DNA of 64,000 nt from an uncultured Lachnospiraceae bacterium (GTDB lineage Bacteria; Bacillota; Clostridia; Lachnospirales; Lachnospiraceae): NCBI GenBank assembly GCA_910585905.1, contig CAJUID010000011.1, forward strand, positions 8,437-72,436, given 5' to 3'. Position 1 is the first letter of the stretch, and each line of letters opens with the position of its first letter. The position numbers and the translations under genes are program-made. Shown piece by piece: positions 34,887 to 41,524 of this stretch. Under the pieces are notes generated by a model. It made no database searches, was not told where the DNA came from, and worked only from the letters and a program-made list of their open reading frames with translations.

Positions 34887-35285
34887 ATGAAAAAGAAAGA
34901 TAATGAAGGAGCTAAGGAGCCAATAGCGGTAGTAGATGGTAACTCTATGAAAGATAACGGAATGGCGATTGCAGGTATTACAGTCGGAGTGATAGCGCTG
35001 GCTATTTGTTTGTGGCGATTTAACTGGTTCACTTTTTTAGTTAGTATAGTTGGTGGAATTTTTGTTTCTTCTGTTGCTTGCATGTCTCAAAAGCAAAATA
35101 ATGTGATGGTAATAATAAGCATTATTTGCTCAACTGTGGCATTAATCGTTGGCTTGATAAATTATCCGGATGTACTCGATCCTATTATTAATTGTATGCA
35201 AATTGCTGCATGGGTAGTGAAGTTGGTAAAACAAGTGTGGAGCGAATGGGCATCAGCAATGCAGGGATTTTTGTATTTCTGGTAA
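34887..35285 (+). CDS. Small multi-spanning membrane protein (DUF4190-like)
   Basis: A 132-residue protein with three hydrophobic segments (GMAIAGITVGVIALAICLW, FLVSIVGGIFVSSVACM, VMVIISIICSTVALIVGLI) and an amphipathic C-terminal tail containing WVVKLVKQVWSEWA. The pattern resembles DUF4190-type proteins. The start at 34887 is supported by TGGAGGG 8 bases upstream. No promoter is visible between the right inverted repeat and the start, so expression should depend on the orientation of the upstream segment. Function unknown. Confidence 0.7.
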   Translation: MKKKDNEGAKEPIAVVDGNSMKDNGMAIAGITVGVIALAICLWRFNWFTFLVSIVGGIFVSSVACMSQKQNNVMVIISIICSTVALIVGLINYPDVLDPIINCMQIAAWVVKLVKQVWSEWASAMQGFLYFW

Positions 35286-35441
35286 TGTTAATGTCGCGTA
35301 GAAACAGTGACATAGTGAAGTGTAATTGGAATAAAGGAATCGAGGCAGTGATGGTATGAATTGCTTTAGATTTAAAACTGGTTGTTGTTATTTGTAGATG
35401 TCAGTTGTATTAAATTTTAAATTCATAAGGAGAAACATTCT

Positions 35442-35711
35442 ATGAACAAAAGTAATGGAGGAGCAGGCTTAGCAATTGCTTCTATGGTATTGGGGATTGT
35501 GGCATTAGTTCTTATTTGTATTCCATATTTGCCAGCCCCTTTGGGACTGATTGGTATTGTTTTAGCTGGGGTCAGCCTTGGCTGCGGCAAAGAAGGGAAA
35601 GGTATGGCTATAGCAGGCTTAGTATGTTCGATTATTTCATTGATACCAACAATCTTTGCGATTGTTGTAGGTGCATCGTTTGCGTCAATTTTGGGTTCTC
35701 TTGTGCATTAA
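35442..35711 (+). CDS. Small DUF4190-like membrane protein
   Basis: An 89-residue protein with three membrane segments and glycine-rich turns (GAGLAIASMVLGIVALVLIC, GLIGIVLAGVSLGCGKEGKG, MAIAGLVCSIISLIPTIFAI), the typical DUF4190 duplication of a GxAIAxLVLGI motif. AAGGAGA lies before the ATG. It follows the previous small membrane gene by 156 bases and may share its switchable promoter. Confidence 0.75.
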   Translation: MNKSNGGAGLAIASMVLGIVALVLICIPYLPAPLGLIGIVLAGVSLGCGKEGKGMAIAGLVCSIISLIPTIFAIVVGASFASILGSLVH

Positions 35712-35712
35712 C

Positions 35713-35756
35713 CTATAATGAATGGGTGTCAAAAGGTTCGAATCCTTTGTTATAGA
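35713..35756 (+). tRNA. tRNA-like remnant lacking D and anticodon arms
   Basis: CTATAAT (35713-35719) pairs over seven positions (one T-G) with GTTATAG (35749-35755). Just inside is a perfect T-arm, AAAGG-TTCGAAT-CCTTT (35732-35748), followed by a discriminator-like A. Only 12 bases separate the 5' acceptor strand from the T-arm, so the D and anticodon arms are missing. It may be a deleted tRNA gene, an old integration footprint or chance. The rest of the gap to 36022 holds a weak piece of the repeat family (35893-35935, AAGCCATG...GGGTATTTGA). Confidence 0.35.
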
Positions 35757-36022
35757 AGGAAAAGCTAAATATTAATATAATTTATTAAATAATTATTATT
35801 ACATTGGTTTAAAAATGGTTTTGTGGCGTATGCATTCCTATTATTTGTTAATAAACTTTAAAATCAATCATAATTACCATTTCCGACTTATAGAGAAACT
35901 AAGCCATGTCCTTTAAGTACAGTAGGGTATTTGATTGCAATCCTTGATATACCCCTAAATACATTTTAGATTGTAGAATGGGAATGGCTATGGTATCATG
36001 TTATTATTAAGGAGTTTACAAT

Positions 36023-36223
36023 TTGGAAAGGATTGGTGGCAGGATGTTAAAGATTGTTGGGACAAATGGTAAGCATGTCACAAATGAAAAAATATTGATT
36101 GATGATAAGAATAAGTTGACGAAATATGGTGTAATTATTATTCTTTTAGACGTTTTGGCTGATATTGGATTCTTTTTTGTGATGAGCCGCGTCGTTAAGA
36201 CACTGAAAAAGCGAAAAGAGTAA
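36023..36223 (+). CDS. Small single-span membrane protein
   Basis: A 66-residue protein with a hydrophilic N-terminus (VGTNGKHVTNEKILIDDKNK) and one membrane segment (GVIIILLDVLADIGFFFVMS), ending in a basic tail. It starts at a TTG preceded by AAGGAG at 8 bases. No family recognised. It lies 27 bases upstream of the zinc-ribbon gene and is likely co-transcribed with it. Confidence 0.5.
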   Translation: MERIGGRMLKIVGTNGKHVTNEKILIDDKNKLTKYGVIIILLDVLADIGFFFVMSRVVKTLKKRKE

Positions 36224-36250
36224 AAGACTGTAAGGTGTTGGAGGTTAGAC

Positions 36251-36622
36251 ATGTTCTTATTGATGGGGATTACATCAGGGCAAAAGGAACTGCCATTTAG
36301 ACAAGTGGCTGCATGTATTTCGTGTGGTTCTTATGCGGCATATCAGGTTTTTATAACATTTTCGGTTTTCTCATTATTTTTTATTCCTATTTTGAGATGG
36401 AATAAAAAATATTATGTGCGAACAACTTGCTGCAATACAGTTTTTCAGTTGGATGAAAATGTTGGGAGGAGGATTGCCAGAGGGGAACAGGTGCAGATTA
36501 TGCCAGAACATTTACAGGGAATAAATGGGCATTGGAGTGCTGTTAGGCGTTGCGCAAGCTGTGGATTTTCTACGATGGATAATTTTGATTATTGCCCCAA
36601 ATGTGGAAGGCCATTGTCATAG
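36251..36622 (+). CDS. Zinc-ribbon membrane-associated protein
   Basis: A 123-residue protein with one hydrophobic segment (about 30-48, VFITFSVFSLFFIPIL), a probable first metal pair in CISCG, a CC in VRTTCCNTVF, and a C-terminal zinc ribbon CASCG...YCPKCGRPL. Such zinc-ribbon proteins are common in Lachnospiraceae; the function is not known. Last plus-strand gene before the disrupted cotJC. Confidence 0.65.
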   Translation: MFLLMGITSGQKELPFRQVAACISCGSYAAYQVFITFSVFSLFFIPILRWNKKYYVRTTCCNTVFQLDENVGRRIARGEQVQIMPEHLQGINGHWSAVRRCASCGFSTMDNFDYCPKCGRPLS

Positions 36623-36631
36623 TATGAAATA

Positions 36632-36668
36632 AAAACCGGATATAGGATTTGTGTCCCATATCCGGTTC
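36632..36668 (-). terminator. Terminator of the cotJC transcript
   Basis: AACCGGATAT with GG pairs with CCATATCCGGTT in a stem of about 12 bp. On the minus strand the stem is followed by GGTTTTTATTTC, so it terminates transcription arriving from cotJC on the right. Confidence 0.7.
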
Positions 36669-36757
36669 GAATTGATATCGGGGAAAGAGGTTCTGAATCA
36701 ACGTTCCCCTACCTTGAAGGCATTTATAGAATGTTGGTATTTGAAATGGTTTTGTAC

Positions 36758-37182
36758 TTAGCAGGTCTTGTTATCAATCTGCCTGTTAAATGCATAGAAA
36801 TTTCTGGAATCTAAGTCATCCTGCACTCTGCGGAGTGCTTCACCGAATCTCTGGAAATGAACAATTTCTCTTTCCCTTAAGAAACGAATTGGATCTGCTA
36901 TTTCTGGATCTTTGATAATCCGGAGGATATTGTCATAAGTCAGGCGTGCTTTTTGTTCTGCAGCCATGTCTTCATATAAATCAGTGATTGTATCACCGGT
37001 TGACTGGAATTGGCTGGCGCTAAAAGGTTCGCCGCCTGCGGATTGTGGCCATACTGCGAGAGTGTGGTCGATATAATATTTGTCAAAACCAGATGCCTTG
37101 ATTTCATCTGGTGTAAGATCTTTGGTGAGCTGGTGGATAATAGAACCAACAATTTCGAGATGTGCCAGCTCCTCTGTACCTA
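36758..37182 (-). pseudogene. cotJC: 3' part of the spore-coat manganese-catalase-like gene cotJC
   Basis: On the minus strand the frame from the TAGGTA site reads TEELAHLEIVGSIIHQLTKD, LTPDEIKASGFDKYYIDHTL, AVWPQSAGG and ITDLYEDMAAEQKARLTYDN, then DPIRFLREREIVHFQRFGEA, ending NFYAFNRQIDNKTC. This is the C-terminal two thirds of CotJC, including the metal-ligand helices with EELAHLE and EIVHFQR. The frame is intact to its stop. It lacks the N-terminal third, part of which lies 13.7 kb away at 50885-51000. Joining the two at TAGGTA restores ...LTDIGTEELAH..., so this is an interrupted, potentially repairable gene rather than a decayed one. Confidence 0.93.
37177..37182. other. Left attachment site core (TACCTA)
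   Basis: Left copy of the 6-bp identity at the junction between the cotJC 3' part and the element. The surrounding match on the minus strand is (A/G)TAGGTA(G/C)AGA. The core covers the Ile-Gly-Thr codons of the conserved DIGTEEL motif. Confidence 0.8.
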
Positions 37183-37196
37183 CAGAAGCAGCGGAA

Positions 37197-37409
37197 ATGT
37201 TCCAAATTAAGCCCTATGCGGACAAGCCCAGTGTCTTCGTCTTATCTGTACATAGCTTTGTCAGCTATGAAAGAATTGGCAAGTGGAATGAGGAAAGATA
37301 TGGGAAAGGTGGTAGAAAGCCTTATTTTATCGAGCTTGGCGGCACACCGAGATGGATAAACCTCTATACGGTAGCGGATGCAGATGTCTATTATAATTAT
37401 GAAGCATGA
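37197..37409 (+). CDS. Short gene at the left end of the element, possibly truncated
   Basis: A frame giving MFQIKPYADKPSVFVLSVHS, FVSYERIGKWNEERYGKG and GRKPYFIELGGTPRWINLYT followed by VADADVYYNYEA. It reads like the complete C-terminus of a real protein, with good codon structure and a strong terminator after it, but no ribosome binding site before the ATG. In the integrated form the upstream frame is cotJC antisense. In an excised circle the frame would continue back to the stop codon of the serine recombinase. I do not recognise the family. Confidence 0.45.
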   Translation: MFQIKPYADKPSVFVLSVHSFVSYERIGKWNEERYGKGGRKPYFIELGGTPRWINLYTVADADVYYNYEA

Positions 37410-37451
37410 AAAAATGAGCTTGTCTAAATGAAGTGGGACAAGCTCATTTTT
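37410..37451 (+). terminator. Strong rho-independent terminator
   Basis: AAAAATGAGCTTGTC pairs perfectly with GACAAGCTCATTTTT over 15 bp and ends in a T-run. It follows the short gene at the left end of the element. Confidence 0.9.
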
Positions 37452-37508
37452 CTATAGAAAACCACACCATCGTCAACCTCAATCGTGTGTGCTTTACTAA
37501 GTTGACTT

Positions 37509-38021
37509 TTGAGAAAAATCGGATATACTAATGTGGATATTGGTGTGGGCGATGTGATTGTTCCCCGTGCCGAGCAGCGGACTATCCATACACAGCTTCC
37601 CGATTTTGAAGCTCCTGTTATTATGACTTATTCCCTTGAAAGCACCATAGCCGAAAAGTTTGACGCTATTCTGCAACGGTTTGAACTGACGGGCAGGATG
37701 AAAGACTTTTACGATATTTACTATCTGGCAAGGACTTTTGATTTTGACGGAGCGAAATTGCAGACGGCAATATCCAGAACATTGGAACGGCGAGGGACGC
37801 CCTATGAAAAGGACAGCTTCAAGCGTGTTGTTTCTCTTGCCGAAGATGTGGACATGCAGAAGCGATGGAAATTCTTTTTGAAAACCATAAAAGATGATAC
37901 TCTTGAGTTTTCAGCGGTCATTGTGGAAATACAGACTTTCCTTGAGCCTGTATTTGATGCAATTATGAATGAGGATGAGTGGCAGAATAATTGGGATAAT
38001 TTTCAAGTCAAGTGGATATAG
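37509..38021 (+). pseudogene. 5'-truncated AbiEii/AbiGii-type nucleotidyltransferase toxin
   Basis: About 170 residues reading IGVGDVIVPRAEQRTIHT, APVIMTYSLESTIAEKFDAI, TGRMKDFYDIYYLARTFDFD, then helical to FLEPVFDAIMNEDEWQNNWD. The EKFDAI...RMKDFYDIYYL block is characteristic of AbiEii nucleotidyltransferase-fold toxins of type IV toxin-antitoxin and abortive infection systems. The N-terminal GSxxD catalytic motif is absent, and no AbiEi antitoxin gene is adjacent. The frame has only a TTG to begin with. Most likely a remnant of a lost phage-defence module. Confidence 0.8.
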
Positions 38022-38088
38022 TTGAACTGATATATATTGTGTTGATAGATTGCCAAATTTAAAATTATTATACTAAGGAGGTAAGAAT

Positions 38089-38313
38089 ATGAATAAAGAA
38101 AAAAGAACAGAAATTATAGAAGAAAAAGAAGAAAATTATATGGCAATAGGAATGAGTTTAGGAATGTGCTTTGGATTAGCAGGTGGAGTAGTAGTAGGAA
38201 TTTTTATAGAAGAAATTGTTCTTTGTATAGGCTTTGGATTATGTATAGGTATGATTTTGGGTATGGCAATAGGTTCAGCTATAAAAAAGGATAGCAACAA
38301 TAATTCAAAGTAA
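38089..38313 (+). CDS. Small glycine-rich (glycine-zipper) membrane protein
   Basis: A 74-residue protein with a charged N-terminus (KEKRTEIIEEKEENY) and two glycine-patterned membrane segments (MAIGMSLGMCFGLAGGVVVG, GFGLCIGMILGMAIGSA). A strong AAGGAGG ribosome binding site precedes the ATG. The segments look like glycine-zipper helices that pack tightly. Whether it belongs with the truncated toxin or the RiPP cluster is unclear. Confidence 0.6.
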   Translation: MNKEKRTEIIEEKEENYMAIGMSLGMCFGLAGGVVVGIFIEEIVLCIGFGLCIGMILGMAIGSAIKKDSNNNSK

Positions 38314-38757
38314 TTATATATTTGTTTTTTGAGAAAGTAGGGAGACTATTTGTAGAAAAATTATCTCAATTATCTTGCTACGAGTATAGTGAAGAGGAAG
38401 ACAAGAGCAATGTTCAGCAGCAAAATTACGGTAAGCACAACATATAGCTAGTATTGCATTATCCATGGCCTTGCCGATGGCAGCTTTTGTCATATCGCTT
38501 TCACAAAAACGTCAGCTGTACAACATAAGCTCTTTGTTCAGTTCATCAAGTTCTCCGTTAAGATGTATATAGGGAAGGAGGCTTGATTCTTAATTTTTCT
38601 GCTAACAATTTTAATGTCACATTGGCTACCTCGGTTCTTTAATTAGCTAATCATATTAGCTATTATTTCTGTTTGAATTTCCAATGTCAATCTAAATTAT
38701 AATTTAAGGAGTTTCTGCGACATTTTTGGCAGATAGGCGATATTATTGGTGAATAGG
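38314..38757. other. Non-coding gap with a decayed minus-strand reading frame
   Basis: Between about 38340 and 38590 the minus strand reads LNGELDELNKELMLYS, a stop, then RFCESDMTKAAIGKAMDNAI, suggesting an old small gene interrupted by a stop. Nothing else is supported in this stretch. Confidence 0.3.
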
Positions 38758-38786
38758 TTGTTTTTTATTACGATTCGATTTATAAT
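38758..38786 (+). promoter_or_regulatory. Predicted promoter of the RiPP cluster
   Basis: TTGTTT and a perfect TATAAT (38781-38786), spaced by 17 bases, lie about 40 bases before the first gene of the cluster. It looks like a housekeeping promoter, in contrast to the sigma factor encoded at the end of the cluster. Confidence 0.5.
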
Positions 38787-38826
38787 GTCAGGTAATTTAT
38801 AAAAATATAAAAAGCTGGTGGTTGAT

Positions 38827-39309
38827 ATGAAGTATGATGGAAAACAAATCTTTCGTAAATCAAGTATTGTTCGTGTTTCTTCTCCCGATCAGTTAAATGA
38901 TTATATCCGGGTATCCAATCCGAGCGTATGGATGATGTTGACGGCAGTGATTGTTTTGTTGGCCGGGGTATGTGTGTGGGGAATTTTCGGGCATCTTGAA
39001 AGCAAGATACTTTCTGCGGGGGCGTGCAAAAATGGCACTTTTATCTGTTATGTTACAGGGGAAGATGCCGCTAAGATTAAAACGGGGATGATGGTAAAGG
39101 TAAACGGGAATGATTTCGCTGTTTCTGAAATTTCCGAAAGACCAATTGCCGTAAGCGCGGATATGGATTCTTATTTGATGTATCTCGGAGATTTTTCCGA
39201 GGGTGAGTGGATGTATGAGGTAAGCGCAGATGTGGATATTCCAGACGGTACATACAAGGCAGAAATCGTGACAGAAAGCGTATCGCCGATATCGTTTATA
39301 CTGAATTGA
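38827..39309 (+). CDS. NHLP-type secretion adaptor, short HlyD-like protein
   Basis: A 160-residue protein with FRKSSIVRVSSPDQLNDYIR at the N-terminus, the hallmark start of NHLP/NHLM bacteriocin secretion proteins. One membrane segment follows (WMMLTAVIVLLAGVCVWGIF), then a beta-barrel region with an acylation-like loop (GHLESKILSAGACKNG) and a C-terminal strand region. Members of the family are usually longer and contain a coiled-coil hairpin, which is missing here. It should bridge the ABC exporters to the outside. 15 bases separate it from the peptidase-containing exporter. A GTG at 38818 is an alternative start. Confidence 0.75.
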   Translation: MKYDGKQIFRKSSIVRVSSPDQLNDYIRVSNPSVWMMLTAVIVLLAGVCVWGIFGHLESKILSAGACKNGTFICYVTGEDAAKIKTGMMVKVNGNDFAVSEISERPIAVSADMDSYLMYLGDFSEGEWMYEVSADVDIPDGTYKAEIVTESVSPISFILN

Positions 39310-39324
39310 GAGGAGAGTCTGAAG

Positions 39325-41505
39325 ATGGGTACGAAAAAGATGAAGCAGCCTGTCAGAAACGGTAAGGCGAAGGTTCCTGTAGTAATGCAGATGGAGGCGC
39401 TGGAGTGCGGTGCGGCTTCTCTCACAATGATCCTTGCATATTATGGGAAATGGATACCGCTTGAGCAGGTACGCGCCGACTGCGGCGTATCGCGTGACGG
39501 TTCCAACGCGAAAAATATCCTAAAAGCGGCACGCAGCTATGGGTTGAACGCAAAGGGCTATCGCTATGAGCCGGAGGGCTTAAAGGAGAATGGAAAATTT
39601 CCTTGTATCATTCATTGGAATTTCAATCATTTTGTAGTGTTGGACGGCTTCAAGGGCGGCAAGGCGTATCTTAACGATCCTGCAAAAGGGAGTTATTCCG
39701 TGCCGATGGAAGTATTTGACAAGTCCTTTACGGGGATTTGCCTGATGTTCGATCCTGCGGAGAACTTTGAGCCAGGCGGAGCCCCCAAAAGCGTGCTGAT
39801 GTTCGCGAAAAAGCGGCTGAAAGAGGCGGAAACGGCAATGGTGTTTGTGGCGCTGACAACGCTGATTACTGCTCTGTTGGGGATTATCACTCCGGCATTC
39901 TCGCGGATTTTTATGGATAGGCTGCTTACTGGTGAAAACCCGGAATGGTTTTTGCCATTTATTTTTGCGCTTGGAGGAATAAGCGTGATACAGCTTATTG
40001 TGGAATGGATTAAGGCTGTTTATTCGCTGAAAATAAACGGCCAGCTTTCGGCGGTCGGAAGCACTGCTTATATGTGGAAAGTTCTTCGTATGCCGATGGA
40101 ATTTTTCTCTCAGCGTATGGCGGGGGATATTCAGCAGAGGCAGAGAATGAACGCTTCGGCTGCGCAGTCATTGGTAGAGACTTTCGCGCCGTTGGCGTTA
40201 AACACGGTTATGCTGGTGTTTTATTTTATTGTGATGCTTCGCTACAGTCCGATTTTGACGCTGGTGGGGGTGGCTTCCATCTTTATCAATCTTGTGGTCT
40301 CAAAGATTATATCCAATAAACGCATTAACATTACCCGGGTACAGATGCGTGATGCAGGAAAACTCGCCGGATCTACCGTGGCGGGGATTGAAATGATTGA
40401 AACAATCAAGGCCAGCGGCGCAGAGAATGGATTTTTTGAGAAATGGGCGGGCTACCAGGCGAGCGTAAATACTCAGCAGGTGCGTTTTGAACGCCTGAAT
40501 CAGTATCTTGGCATGATTCCTGAGCTTGTATCGTCACTGGCGAATATTGCTGTGCTGATACTCGGAGTTTATTTTACAATAAATGGAAAGTTTACAGTGG
40601 GCATGATCATGGCGTTTCAGGGCTTTTTAAGTTCTTTTACCGCACCCGCGCAGACGTTGATTTCGGCGGGACAGACGCTCCAGGAAATGCGTACGCAGAT
40701 GGAGCGCGTTGAAGATGTGATGGAATATCCAACAGATGTGAATTGCAGCAGAGACGGGATTTCAGAGGATGCGGAATACAGCAAATTATCGGGCAGCGTG
40801 GAACTTAAAAACGTCACCTTCGGCTATTCGCGTCTCGCAGAGCCTCTGATCAGGGACTTTAATTTAACGCTCAAAACCGGCAGCCGCGTGGCGTTTGTCG
40901 GCACATCGGGCTGTGGAAAGTCCACGCTGTCGAAGCTGATTTCGGGGCTTTACAAGCCCTGGGAAGGTGAAATTTTATTTGACGGAAAGCCCATAGAAGA
41001 AATCGACAGAAGTGTTTTTACCGGATCGTTGGCAGTGGTCGATCAGGATATTATTTTGTTTGAGGATACAATAGCAAACAATATCAAAATGTGGGATGAT
41101 TCAATAGAGGATTTTGAGATAATCATGGCAGCGCGGGATGCGCAGCTCCATGAGGATATTATGCGGCGTGACGGCGGATACAGTTATAAAATTACTGAGG
41201 GAGGCAAGGACTTTTCGGGCGGCCAGCGGCAGCGAATGGAAATTGCCCGTGTGTTAGCCCAGGATCCGACCATCATCATTCTTGACGAGGCAACTTCTGC
41301 ACTGGATGCAAAAACAGAATTTGAGGTTGTAAGATCCATAAAAGACCGTGGAATTACTTGTATTGTCGTGGCGCATAGGTTATCGACCATACGCGATTGC
41401 GATGAAATCATCGTGCTTGACAACGGGGAAGTTGTAGAGCGCGGAACACATGATGAGCTGTACGCTAAAGGCGGCGTCTACACACAGCTTGTAACAAACG
41501 AATAA
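39325..41505 (+). CDS. NHLP family peptidase-containing ABC exporter (C39 peptidase/permease/ATPase)
   Basis: A 726-residue bifunctional exporter that cleaves the leader after the double glycine and transports the core peptide. The C39 peptidase (1-140) has the catalytic Cys28 in LECGAASLTMI, His in HFVVLDGF and Asp in LNDPAKG. Six membrane helices follow (about 165-450). The ATPase domain has Walker A GTSGCGKSTL, signature FSGGQRQR, Walker B IIILDEATSALD and the switch His in VAHRLST. Everything needed for activity is present. It forms a tight series with the adaptor (15 bases) and second exporter (19 bases). Confidence 0.93.
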   Translation: MGTKKMKQPVRNGKAKVPVVMQMEALECGAASLTMILAYYGKWIPLEQVRADCGVSRDGSNAKNILKAARSYGLNAKGYRYEPEGLKENGKFPCIIHWNFNHFVVLDGFKGGKAYLNDPAKGSYSVPMEVFDKSFTGICLMFDPAENFEPGGAPKSVLMFAKKRLKEAETAMVFVALTTLITALLGIITPAFSRIFMDRLLTGENPEWFLPFIFALGGISVIQLIVEWIKAVYSLKINGQLSAVGSTAYMWKVLRMPMEFFSQRMAGDIQQRQRMNASAAQSLVETFAPLALNTVMLVFYFIVMLRYSPILTLVGVASIFINLVVSKIISNKRINITRVQMRDAGKLAGSTVAGIEMIETIKASGAENGFFEKWAGYQASVNTQQVRFERLNQYLGMIPELVSSLANIAVLILGVYFTINGKFTVGMIMAFQGFLSSFTAPAQTLISAGQTLQEMRTQMERVEDVMEYPTDVNCSRDGISEDAEYSKLSGSVELKNVTFGYSRLAEPLIRDFNLTLKTGSRVAFVGTSGCGKSTLSKLISGLYKPWEGEILFDGKPIEEIDRSVFTGSLAVVDQDIILFEDTIANNIKMWDDSIEDFEIIMAARDAQLHEDIMRRDGGYSYKITEGGKDFSGGQRQRMEIARVLAQDPTIIILDEATSALDAKTEFEVVRSIKDRGITCIVVAHRLSTIRDCDEIIVLDNGEVVERGTHDELYAKGGVYTQLVTNE

Positions 41506-41524
41506 AGGTGGTGGAAATAGAACA

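Noticed and set aside
37080..37409. 109-residue frame crossing the left element junction
   Set aside because: Its first 39 codons are antisense to cotJC, so the frame is created by the insertion; only the part from about 37197 may be coding.
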